A DNA stretch of 12,625 nt. Origin: an uncultured Verrucomicrobiales bacterium. Its GTDB lineage: Bacteria > Verrucomicrobiota > Verrucomicrobiia > Verrucomicrobiales > Akkermansiaceae. Of the stretch, positions 1-5,714 are shown piece after piece. A model generated the notes under the pieces. The model saw only the letters and a program-made list of their open reading frames with translations, was not told the origin of the DNA and did not search any database. Where the stretch lies: contig CALFTQ010000133.1 in the NCBI GenBank assembly GCA_937916135.1, positions 1 to 12,625 of the forward strand. The letters run 5' to 3'. The translations under genes were made by a program, and so were the position numbers. Position 1 is the stretch's first letter. Each line of letters opens with the position of its first letter.

Positions 1-36
1 TTCGGGACTGAAGTCCCGTGCCCCGACAACGACAAA
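1..36. repeat. Partial copy of palindromic intergenic repeat
   Basis: These 36 bases are identical to 5615-5650. They contain the hairpin unit CGGGACT-GA-AGTCCCG followed by TGCCCCGACAACGACAAA. The window edge cuts the element, so only its right arm is visible. Identity stops after the final AAA (next bases CATC here, TTCC in the other copy). It is REP/BIME-like: short, intergenic and palindromic. No transposase is visible in the window. Confidence 0.8.
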
Positions 37-150
37 CATCAATTTATCGAGCAGAGGGGGCTTCGTTCAATGTTGCTGATATTTCTATTGCTTACAAAAT
101 CTTTGGGGCGCGAGCGGCGATTTTTATTTAAGCAAACCGAAAAATCCTGC

Positions 151-179
151 TTGAAATGGGGCCGGGGATTTGTTAGTAT
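151..179 (+). promoter_or_regulatory. Sigma-70-type promoter facing the gene-less stretch
   Basis: A -35 box TTGAAA (151-156) and a -10 box TAGTAT (174-179) are separated by exactly 17 bp. Transcription would start near 186 and read right. The only annotated gene ahead, the acetyltransferase, is on the opposite strand, so the promoter must serve an RNA or an unrecognised small ORF in 187-510. The call rests on box and spacing matches only. Confidence 0.5.
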
Positions 180-185
180 ATAGCT

Positions 186-350
186 GTTGACGCTCCCTGA
201 CTACCCTGAACCGAGCCAACGGATGCAGCTGCATTGTCGCGGTTACACCAGGGTGAGGTGGTCGGGGCTGCAGTCTGCACAACCCCTGAACCTACCTATC
301 AGCCCTATGATACCTGAAATCGAAAACAAGAATAGTGTCGTTTCCTTTTT
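186..350 (+). ncRNA. Candidate structured RNA or structured leader, unassigned
   Basis: This lies directly downstream of the promoter at 151-179. By hand it folds into a long irregular hairpin: 195-202 (CCCTGACT) with 260-267 (GGTCGGGG), 203-208 (ACCCTG) with 249-254 (CAGGGT), and 209-213 (AACCG) with 240-244 (CGGTT). The perfect palindrome ATGCAGCTGCAT (223-234) sits at the tip. A weak closing helix 188-194/334-340 is possible. A bulged hairpin 316-344 followed by T5 (346-350) could terminate it. A length near 165 nt and a long interrupted hairpin would suit a 6S-like RNA, but I see no diagnostic family motif. The SRP GGAAGGAAGCA motif and the RNase P and tmRNA hallmarks are absent. Alternatively this is the leader of a 67-residue ORF starting at ATG 308 and ending at 510 (basic, with a hydrophobic C-terminus), for which I see no homology. 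The rest of 1-487 shows nothing I can name. Confidence 0.27.
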
Positions 351-487
351 GCGCCGTAATCTGCATCTGGCCTTACGCCGCCGGACCTGGAGCTTCAAAC
401 GAAATGCCCGCCTGGAAGCGCTTCTTCCCCGGCAGCCAGAGCGTGGCACTCGCTCCTGGTGGTTCAATGCAGTGCCGGCTCTGCTGG

Positions 488-1048
488 CTATGCTGGTGTG
501 TCGGGCCTGAGCAGGTCGCCTATGTTGTCGGCAAAAGAGCTCCACGGCTGTTCGTATATCCACGAGTTGTGGTCAGAACGGCAGCGGCGGGTGAATCCGT
601 AGCGTTCGGAGAATGCACAGCCGGCCTCGGTTACGTTGTCGGTGATGACGCTCAGGCATGGGAGCCCGTTGTATGCCTGCGCTGCGGCTCTCAGCAGCTT
701 GCGGGTGACTCCGTATTTTCTGGCCGCTTCTGCTACCACCACACAGGAGAGAAACATGTGCAGCGGGGTGTCGGTGATATCGGCCACGTCATCCAGCGTC
801 ATGAAATGGTCATTGAAGCGCCCTTTTGCCAGTGCGTGATAGACCGGCTCTTTTACCGGGAATAGGTTGACAAAGCCAACGATGTGGTCATCGGCAGCAG
901 CTGCCACTGTGCTGTGCGGGTGGTGCTGGTACCACTGCCAGGATTCCTGCGGTGGGGTGATGAACTCCGCTCCGTAGAATTGCAGTTCCAGTGCTTCCAT
1001 TTCCTCGAAGTGCCGGTAGTTTAATTTCTGGACGATACGGACGTTCAT
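488..1048 (-). CDS. GNAT-family N-acetyltransferase
   Basis: This 186-residue protein is probably an acetyl-CoA-dependent GNAT acetyltransferase; the substrate is unknown. The order of elements fits the fold. A strand with 'IVGFVNLFP' sits around residues 56-64. The core strand 'HMFLSCVVV' (97-105) leads into 'EAARKYGVTRKLLRAA' (107-122), a loose version of the acetyl-CoA pyrophosphate loop (Q/R-x-x-G-x-G/A) and its helix. 'AFSERYGF' near 145-152 is the usual C-terminal GNAT motif. The length is typical for a single-domain member. The gene stands alone: its 3' end faces the gene-less region 1-487 and its 5' end diverges from the 165-aa gene. The start at 1048 is supported by a consensus TATAAT promoter only 9 nt upstream, which leaves no room for a ribosome-binding site and implies a leaderless mRNA. 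The family call is fairly safe; the specific function is not known. Confidence 0.8.
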   Translation of the reverse strand: MNVRIVQKLNYRHFEEMEALELQFYGAEFITPPQESWQWYQHHPHSTVAAAADDHIVGFVNLFPVKEPVYHALAKGRFNDHFMTLDDVADITDTPLHMFLSCVVVAEAARKYGVTRKLLRAAAQAYNGLPCLSVITDNVTEAGCAFSERYGFTRRCRSDHNSWIYEQPWSSFADNIGDLLRPDTPA

Positions 1049-1057
1049 GTGCCGGGA

Positions 1058-1085
1058 ATTATACAGCAGGGAAAGTCATTTTCAA
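1058..1085 (-). promoter_or_regulatory. Promoter of the GNAT gene, leaderless arrangement
   Basis: On the minus strand, TTGAAA (1085-1080), a 16-bp spacer, and the perfect -10 box TATAAT (1063-1058) are followed by 9 nt and then the ATG at 1048. A start site about 7 nt after the -10 falls within 2-3 nt of the ATG. No purine-rich ribosome-binding site can fit. Confidence 0.7.
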
Positions 1086-1118
1086 TAATAAAAAGATACA
1101 TTATGTCTAAGCTTGTTC

Positions 1119-1147
1119 TCGACAAACCGGTGGGGATGTGATTTAGT
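1119..1147 (+). promoter_or_regulatory. Weak putative promoter of the 165-aa gene
   Basis: TCGACA (1119-1124), 17 bp, then TTTAGT (1142-1147), ahead of the ATG at 1177. The -10 match is poor; TAGTAT at 1144-1149 is a better box, but its spacing would be 19 bp. The roughly 23-nt leader that follows is pyrimidine-rich, with no Shine-Dalgarno. Confidence 0.3.
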
Positions 1148-1176
1148 ATTGCCACGTTTATCTTTTTCTCACGCAT

Positions 1177-1674
1177 ATGAAGTCCTACACGATTTTCCAG
1201 AAGTCTGACGACGCCACGGTGAATGCCTTCCTTGAGTGGATGCGCAACCAGGAGCGCAACGTGTACCGCGCCGCTCTCCGCGAGCTGGGCGCCCTCAAGA
1301 AGCTTCGTCCGCAGTACATGCAGCAGAAGCCGGTGGCTGAGCAGTTCGAATGGATTAAGAAGATGCTGGCCTGGAAGCCTGCTGAGACGATTGCCGACCA
1401 CCTGCTGCAGGTGTGGTTGATTCGCAAGCACGAGGGCATGCTGGTGAGCTTCATCGAGAAGCTGGGTATCGAGCACAACGGCCACGGTGTGGTGGATGTG
1501 CTGCCCGAGACGCTGGAGGCCGACAAGCTGAAGGAGGCCGTGGACTCCCTGTTCGAGAACTATCCCGCCGGTGCTGTTTCCGTGTACCTGCACATGTTCC
1601 AGAACCAGACCGAGGAGGGCTGGCCTGAGCTGCAGGACATCCTGGACAACGATGAGCGCGTTACCATCAAGTAA
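1177..1674 (+). CDS. Hypothetical helical protein, 165 aa
   Basis: I do not recognise a family. The protein has no signal peptide and no membrane segment, so it is probably cytoplasmic. It is rich in charged and helix-forming residues (for example 'AALRELGALKKLRPQYMQQ' near 32-50 and 'ADKLKEAVDSLFENY' near 114-128), suggesting a mostly alpha-helical fold. Aromatic and Trp-containing segments recur ('FLEWMRNQERN', 'FEWIKKMLAWKP', 'EEGWPELQDIL'). Codon use is strongly biased to GC-ending codons (CTG, GAG, AAG), as in its neighbours, which supports a real and perhaps well-expressed gene rather than a chance frame. The start ATG at 1177 has no visible ribosome-binding site. A rho-independent terminator follows 16 nt after the stop, so the gene appears to be its own transcription unit, separate from tadA. 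Confidence 0.75.
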   Translation: MKSYTIFQKSDDATVNAFLEWMRNQERNVYRAALRELGALKKLRPQYMQQKPVAEQFEWIKKMLAWKPAETIADHLLQVWLIRKHEGMLVSFIEKLGIEHNGHGVVDVLPETLEADKLKEAVDSLFENYPAGAVSVYLHMFQNQTEEGWPELQDILDNDERVTIK

Positions 1675-1689
1675 GATTTGAAACCGCTG

Positions 1690-1738
1690 AAGCGGTCGGC
1701 CCGGGCGGGGAACTGCCTGCCGGCCGCTTTTTCTTTTT
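1690..1738 (+). terminator. Rho-independent terminator between the 165-aa gene and tadA
   Basis: The arm AAGCGGTCGGC (1690-1700) pairs over 11 bp, with one G-U, with GCCGGCCGCTT (1719-1729). The loop is 18 nt and the T-tract TTTTTCTTTTT is at 1728-1738. An alternative small hairpin ACCGCT-GA-AGCGGT (1683-1696) overlaps the 5' arm and would compete with it. The position argues that tadA starts at 1750 and not at the upstream TTG at 1678. Confidence 0.85.
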
Positions 1739-1749
1739 CCCGTACCACC

Positions 1750-2262
1750 ATGACTGAGGACGAGCAATTCATGCTGTTGGCCATGCGCGAGGCGGAGAAG
1801 GCCCGCGCTGCTGATGAAGTGCCCTGCGGCTGTGTGGTGGTGAAGGATGGTCGCGTGATTGCCCGTGGCTGGAACCAGGTGGAGACACTCAAGGATGCCA
1901 CCGCACACGCCGAGATGCTGGCGCTGACTGCTGCCGAGGCCGCCGTGGGCGACTGGCGGCTGGAGGGCTGCACCGTGTATGTGACCAAGGAGCCGTGCCC
2001 TATGTGCGCCGGTGCCCTGGTGCATTGTCGCCCGGACCGTGTGGTGTTCGGCATACCGGACCCGAAGGGCGGCGCCTGCGGTGGCTGGATAAACCTGCTG
2101 GATTCAAACCCGCCGTTGAATCACAAATGTGCGGTGCAGGGCGGGGTGCTGGGCGATGCCTGCCTGGAGCAGTTTCAATCTTTTTTCCGCGCGGCACGCG
2201 CTGCCGCCAAAGAACGTAAACGCCGCGAACGAGAGGAGGTCTGTGATGCAAGCGCAGATTGA
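1750..2262 (+). CDS. tadA: tRNA adenosine(34) deaminase TadA
   Basis: This 170-residue zinc deaminase is predicted to convert adenosine 34 to inosine in the tRNA-Arg(ACG) anticodon. The cytidine/deoxycytidylate deaminase core is intact. H53-A-E55 supplies the zinc ligand His and the proton-shuttling Glu, and 'PCPMC' (P82-C83-x-x-C86) supplies the two Cys ligands. The segment after it ('GIPDPKGGACGG', then 'INLLDSNPPLNH', and a C-terminal basic helix 'FFRAARAAAKERKRRE') matches TadA better than guanine or cytosine deaminases. The length is normal for TadA. The frame is open upstream to a TTG at 1678, but those codons run through the terminator at 1690-1738, so ATG 1750 is preferred. I see no strong promoter or ribosome-binding site before it, so some readthrough of the terminator may supply transcription. 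Its last 17 bases overlap ybeY, giving a two-gene RNA-maturation operon. Confidence 0.9.
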   Translation: MTEDEQFMLLAMREAEKARAADEVPCGCVVVKDGRVIARGWNQVETLKDATAHAEMLALTAAEAAVGDWRLEGCTVYVTKEPCPMCAGALVHCRPDRVVFGIPDPKGGACGGWINLLDSNPPLNHKCAVQGGVLGDACLEQFQSFFRAARAAAKERKRREREEVCDASAD

Positions 2263-2692
2263 AGTATACGTCAACGTCGAGAACGACTGGGTGACGGAAG
2301 AACTGGCAGAGCGCTTCCGCGCGGCCTTGCAGGCCCTTCTGCCCGAGCTGCTGGCCACTCCGCAGGGGCCCGACCATGTGCTCAGCGGGCTGGATACTGT
2401 GGAAATCTCCATCGTGGATGACCCGACCATTGCCGCAGTGCATGGCGAGTTCCTGGATGACCCCACTGCCACGGATGCGATTACCTTCCCGTACGGTGAG
2501 GTGCTGGTAAGCTGCGATACCGCTGCCGCTTATGCTGCGGCTCATGGCCTGCCGCGGGAGGAAGAGCTCTTCCGCTACATGGTGCACGGGCTCACGCACC
2601 TGCATGGTTATCTGGATTATGAGCCGGCGGACCGCGAAGCTCTCTTTGCCGTGCAGGAACCGCTGGTGAAACGCTATTTTCCTGTAAAATAA
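2246..2692 (+). CDS. ybeY: Endoribonuclease YbeY, rRNA maturation factor
   Basis: This 148-residue metalloprotein of the UPF0054/YbeY family acts in 16S rRNA 3'-end maturation and ribosome quality control. The start ATG 2246 sits 6 nt after a strong GAGAGGAGG (2231-2239) inside the end of tadA, so translation is probably coupled. 'VEISIVDDPTIAAVHGEFL' (52-70) and 'ATDAITFPYGE' (75-85) are the usual central motifs. The metal site reads H114-x3-H118-x5-D124 ('VHGLTHLHGYLDY'); the common form has His at the third position. The 'YRG' Arg before the central motif is also absent ('FLD' here). To my knowledge Bacteroidetes YbeY proteins show similar substitutions, so this looks like a lineage variant rather than a dead enzyme. 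A new promoter begins 13 nt after the stop. Confidence 0.88.
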   Translation: MQAQIEVYVNVENDWVTEELAERFRAALQALLPELLATPQGPDHVLSGLDTVEISIVDDPTIAAVHGEFLDDPTATDAITFPYGEVLVSCDTAAAYAAAHGLPREEELFRYMVHGLTHLHGYLDYEPADREALFAVQEPLVKRYFPVK

Positions 2693-2705
2693 CAAGGGAT
2701 TTAGA

Positions 2706-2734
2706 TTGACTTGTGCCGGGGAACAGAGTATACA
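2706..2734 (+). promoter_or_regulatory. Promoter of the lpxR-resB-ccsA operon, leaderless arrangement
   Basis: TTGACT (2706-2711), exactly 17 bp, then TATACA (2729-2734), followed by 10 nt and ATG 2745. A start site near 2741 leaves a 5' leader of only a few nucleotides and no Shine-Dalgarno. The -35 box also contains the TTG that could be mistaken for a start codon. Confidence 0.72.
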
Positions 2735-2744
2735 AAGTTCAGTT

Positions 2745-3722
2745 ATGAGTTTGATTCCTTGGATGATGATGGGTGCCGCTTCGGTGGCTGTCGACCAGCT
2801 GGAATGGCTTCCCCAGCCTGGTGAAGCCGGGTATACGAATGCTCCCCGGCACCACCTGCGCTGGATGATGGAGAATGACTCCGCCGTGGTGAATGACCGC
2901 AACTACACGCACGGCACGCGCTTCGATTATCTGCACGATTTTGCCAAGAATCCGAATCACGCCATTGGTTTCAGCTTTACGCAGAATATCTATACGCCCG
3001 ACCACCATACGGACGGAGCGGTGGAGCGCGAGCATCCGTACGCCGGCTACATGGCGCTGGGCGTGGCTCATATGTACCGCGGGGAGAATGTGGGCAACTG
3101 TGTGGAGTTCCAGATTGGCACCACCGGCAAGGCATCCGGCGCCCGCGAGGTGCAGGATATGATTCACAAAGGCTTCGGTCTGGAGCGCTGGGATGGCTGG
3201 GAAGACCAGATTCGCGGCGAGGTGACCTTCCAGCTTTCGGCCCAGCAGGATTACCGTCAGGCCTGGGCGGAAACATCGCTTGCCAACGGCTGGCAGACGG
3301 ATGGCATTTTATACACCCGCGAGGAACTGGGTACCGTTTCCATTGCCGGTGGCGGTGGCTTCAGCTTCCGCGTGGGGCACAATCTGCCACCTGCCATGCA
3401 GGTGGTGCGCAACAACTCTGCCACCTTCGGCAGCAGCACCATCCGCAAGCCTGATTATGACCCGGAGGATAGCTCTTATTTCCTGGTGATTGGAGCTTCC
3501 GTGGATTATGTGGCGCGCGATATGTTCATTGATGGTGGTGTGTTCCATGATTTCGACCGCACCTGCGGGGTGCAGCCCTGGCAGGTGGAGGGCCGCCTGG
3601 GGCTGGGTGTGCGCCGCAAGGGGGTGGATTATTACGCCGGGGCCTTCATCCGCTCCCGTGGTTACCGCTCGCAGCGCGATAATACGGCGCTGGGTACTTT
3701 CTCCATGACATTCAACTGGTAA
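2745..3722 (+). CDS. lpxR: LpxR-family lipid A 3'-O-deacylase (DUF2219), outer membrane
   Basis: This 325-residue outer-membrane beta-barrel is predicted to remove the 3'-acyloxyacyl group from lipid A. Family motifs appear in order: 'ENDS…DRNYTHG' (the Asn-Asp active-site pair and YTxG), 'TQNIYTP', 'HPYAGYMALG' (the usual PYAGW/Y block), and 'REVQDMIHKGFG…GWEDQIRGE' with the conserved His and the GWxxQ motif. The chain ends in 'FSMTFNW', a terminal aromatic as expected for the BAM sorting signal. The N-terminus 'MSLIPWMMMGAASVA' is hydrophobic with a possible cut after ASVA but has no Lys or Arg, which is unusual for a signal peptide. The frame extends to TTG 2706, but that codon lies in the -35 box, so ATG 2745 is chosen. 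It is the first gene of a three-gene operon; the stop abuts the next ATG (TAAATG). The family is well supported, while enzymatic activity is inferred. Confidence 0.8.
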   Translation: MSLIPWMMMGAASVAVDQLEWLPQPGEAGYTNAPRHHLRWMMENDSAVVNDRNYTHGTRFDYLHDFAKNPNHAIGFSFTQNIYTPDHHTDGAVEREHPYAGYMALGVAHMYRGENVGNCVEFQIGTTGKASGAREVQDMIHKGFGLERWDGWEDQIRGEVTFQLSAQQDYRQAWAETSLANGWQTDGILYTREELGTVSIAGGGGFSFRVGHNLPPAMQVVRNNSATFGSSTIRKPDYDPEDSSYFLVIGASVDYVARDMFIDGGVFHDFDRTCGVQPWQVEGRLGLGVRRKGVDYYAGAFIRSRGYRSQRDNTALGTFSMTFNW

Positions 3723-4781
3723 ATGACGGCACTGCTCAAAGGGGGATTGATGGCGCTGGGTGCAGCCTGCGTGCTGCTGCTGGCGGGTGCATTCCCCCTG
3801 CTGGGGGCTCCGGAGGTGTACCGCAGCGGCGCCATGATGCTGCTGGGGGCCCTGGTGGTGCTGCTTTGTGTGTGGGGTGGCTGGCGCCTGGCGGCCGGTC
3901 GGCGCGGTCAGCTTATTTTCGGGCTTCTCTTCCTGTTTTTCACGGTTACGGGGCTCAATATGCTGTTTCAGTACGGCGCGAAAGCTCTGGAATATGCCGG
4001 GATAGGCGGCCCGATGTGGGCCGGATTCGTAGGCATGGGTTGCGTGGCGCTCACCGGCGTGCTGTTCATGGCGGTGTTCGGCTTCCTGTGTTACCGGGTG
4101 ATGAACCAACGCGTGCTCTGGCTGGCCGGGGCTCACTGGGCAGTGGCGTTGCTCGGTATCGGCGCTTTTGTGGATGCCGCGTATGAGGTCCGCATGCCCA
4201 TTACGATGCCGGCAGATGGCAAGACGGAGCTCACCGAACTTTTCCTGGATGATGGCCGCCACTTCCCGCTGGGCTTCCGTCTGCGCGTGGATGATTTCAC
4301 GGTGCAGCGTTATGATGATGCCACCTACACCATCTATACCTTTGAAAACGGACGCCCCGGCCCGGCGCAGCCGGTGGAGCGCCGCGGTGATATGCTGCAT
4401 CTGGGGGCTGAAAGCTGGCCGGTGAGCGCGTTGAAGCAGGCCCCGGGCATGCCGCACCCCTTCCTGATGCTGCCGGGAAATCCCGCCCGTGTGCTGGTGC
4501 AACGCCCCGGCACCGTGCGTGATTACTGCGCCCATATCACGATATTTACGGATCACCGTGGCCGCCCTGAGGTGCGCAAGGAAGAGCTGCGGGTGAATAC
4601 CCCCACCGCCTGCAAGGACTGGCGCTTCTCGCTTTCCTCCTACCGCCAGAGCGCGGAGGGCACCGAGGTGCTGCTGCAGGCTCGCCGCGCACCCGGTCGT
4701 TTTGCCGCGCTTGCCGGCATGGTGGGTATCATCATCTGCACCGCGGTCTGGTGCTGGTGGAGAAAGGAGGAACAGGCATGA
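3723..4781 (+). CDS. resB: ResB-like cytochrome c biogenesis membrane protein
   Basis: This 352-residue inner-membrane protein is probably the ResB/Ccs1 half of the System II cytochrome c synthetase, which delivers haem to apocytochrome c outside the membrane. Hydrophobic segments lie near 7-28, 35-57, 62-82, 100-123 and 131-151. An extracytoplasmic domain (about 155-325) follows, then a last membrane helix near 327-346 with a basic tail. The domain carries ResB-like blocks: 'LGFRLRVDDFTVQRYDD' (183-199), 'VRDYCAHITIFTD' (265-277), 'RVNTPTACKDWRFSLSSY' (290-307) and 'RRAPGRFAALAG' (321-332). His138 at the head of the last N-terminal helix matches the conserved haem-related His position. The strongest support is the neighbour: its stop overlaps the ccsA start (ATGA). 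It starts directly at the lpxR stop with no ribosome-binding site, implying translational coupling. It is shorter than many ResB proteins. Sequence similarity is moderate, so the assignment leans on context. Confidence 0.72.
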   Translation: MTALLKGGLMALGAACVLLLAGAFPLLGAPEVYRSGAMMLLGALVVLLCVWGGWRLAAGRRGQLIFGLLFLFFTVTGLNMLFQYGAKALEYAGIGGPMWAGFVGMGCVALTGVLFMAVFGFLCYRVMNQRVLWLAGAHWAVALLGIGAFVDAAYEVRMPITMPADGKTELTELFLDDGRHFPLGFRLRVDDFTVQRYDDATYTIYTFENGRPGPAQPVERRGDMLHLGAESWPVSALKQAPGMPHPFLMLPGNPARVLVQRPGTVRDYCAHITIFTDHRGRPEVRKEELRVNTPTACKDWRFSLSSYRQSAEGTEVLLQARRAPGRFAALAGMVGIIICTAVWCWWRKEEQA

Positions 4782-5530
4782 TTACTGTGGTCTACACCCT
4801 CACGATTTTCTCGCTGCTGCTTTGTCTGGGCAGCGTGCTGGCGGCTGTGCTGAAACGGCACGGGGATTGCCGCCGTGCGTTTGATGCCGCCTGGGTAGCG
4901 TCTCTCCTGCTTTTTGGGGCAGACTGGGTGCTGGCCCAGGCTCCGCCTTTCGGCAACATGCGGCATGTGCTGGCCTTTTTCCCGCTGGTCATGGTGCCGG
5001 CGGCTCATTACCTCCGCCGTTTCCGCGGGCTGGAGCTCACTGCCTGGCTGGCGGCTGCTTCCGCCTTGGCTCTGGTGGGGGCGCTCTGCATGCCGCTTCA
5101 GGCTGCCTGGCGGCAGATGCCGGCACTGCAATCCCCCTGGTTTGCTCCGCATGTAGTGGCCTATGTGGTGTCCTACGGCCTCATGACCGTGGCGGCACTG
5201 CTCACGCTGGCTTCCTTCCGGTGCGACGCTCGGCTGGCAGCGGCAGATGCCGTGGTGCGGCTGTCCCTGCCGTTCATGACCTTCGGTCTGTGGAGCGGGG
5301 CTCTCTGGGCAGATGCCGCCTGGGGTGGCTATTGGGCCTGGGATATCAAGGAAGCCTGGTCACTGCTCACCTGGTGCATTTACCTCATCTACCTGCATGT
5401 GGAGCGTTACCCGGCCTTTGCCTCGTGGCGGCGTCCGCTGCTTCTACTGGGATTTGCTGCGGTGGTGGTCACTTTCCTGGTGGTGAACCTGCTGCCGAAG
5501 ATTGAATCCATGCACTCCTACGCCCAATAG
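4778..5530 (+). CDS. ccsA: Cytochrome c assembly protein CcsA/ResC
   Basis: This 250-residue polytopic membrane protein of the CcmC/CcsA/CcmF haem-handling superfamily is predicted to move haem across the membrane and present it for cytochrome c maturation with ResB. The tryptophan-rich signature is clear: 'WGGYWAWDIKEAW' (182-194, consensus WGxxWxWDxKExW). The flanking haem-ligand histidines are H125 ('FAPHVVAYVVSYG') and H246 ('LLPKIESMHSYAQ', the classic C-terminal end). About seven hydrophobic helices can be seen. The start ATG 4778 lies 7 nt after AAAGGAGG (4763-4770), the best ribosome-binding site in the window, and overlaps the resB stop by 4 bp; the upstream GTG at 4751 is not needed. 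The length is at the short end for CcsA. No thiol-reduction partner (ResA, CcdA) is in the window. A palindromic repeat follows the stop by 22 nt. Confidence 0.9.
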   Translation: MITVVYTLTIFSLLLCLGSVLAAVLKRHGDCRRAFDAAWVASLLLFGADWVLAQAPPFGNMRHVLAFFPLVMVPAAHYLRRFRGLELTAWLAAASALALVGALCMPLQAAWRQMPALQSPWFAPHVVAYVVSYGLMTVAALLTLASFRCDARLAAADAVVRLSLPFMTFGLWSGALWADAAWGGYWAWDIKEAWSLLTWCIYLIYLHVERYPAFASWRRPLLLLGFAAVVVTFLVVNLLPKIESMHSYAQ

Positions 5531-5552
5531 GGAACTAAAAACTCACTAAATT

Positions 5553-5654
5553 GGAATTTGTCGGGGAACTCTGTCGGAGCACGGGACTTCAGTCCCGATT
5601 GGAAGCACCGTTATTTCGGGACTGAAGTCCCGTGCCCCGACAACGACAAATTCC
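5553..5654. repeat. Complete palindromic (BIME/MITE-like) intergenic repeat
   Basis: This is a two-arm inverted structure of 102 bp. The outer 11-bp arms GGAATTTGTCG (5553-5563) and CGACAAATTCC (5644-5654) are exact inverted copies. The inner 20-bp arms (5579-5598 and 5616-5635) are also exact inverted copies, and each contains its own CGGGACT/AGTCCCG hairpin. Bases 5615-5650 equal 1-36. No clear target duplication and no transposase are visible. It lies between convergent ccsA and rpoN, where the folded RNA may help end or protect both transcripts. Confidence 0.85.
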
Positions 5655-5714
5655 CATTTGTTGATTAGTTTCGAGTTATTAGAAGTCCCCAATAGTTTAT
5701 GGAGAAGTGCATCA

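Noticed and set aside
335..865. A plus-strand frame of 176 codons in the acetyltransferase region
   Set aside because: It is largely antisense to the GNAT gene. It has no family signature, and its Cys/Val-rich composition is typical of a shadow frame.
1678..1749. A TTG start giving TadA 24 more residues
   Set aside because: The extension would translate the terminator hairpin and T-tract, and adds residues not seen in TadA.
2706..2744. A TTG start giving LpxR 13 more residues
   Set aside because: The TTG is the -35 box of a near-consensus promoter whose start site lies downstream of it.
2000..2902. A 300-codon minus-strand frame across tadA, ybeY and the lpxR promoter
   Set aside because: It is antisense to three supported elements and has no motif.
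3309..4556. A 415-codon minus-strand frame across lpxR and resB
   Set aside because: It spans two well-supported genes on the other strand and reads as His/Gln/Arg-rich noise.
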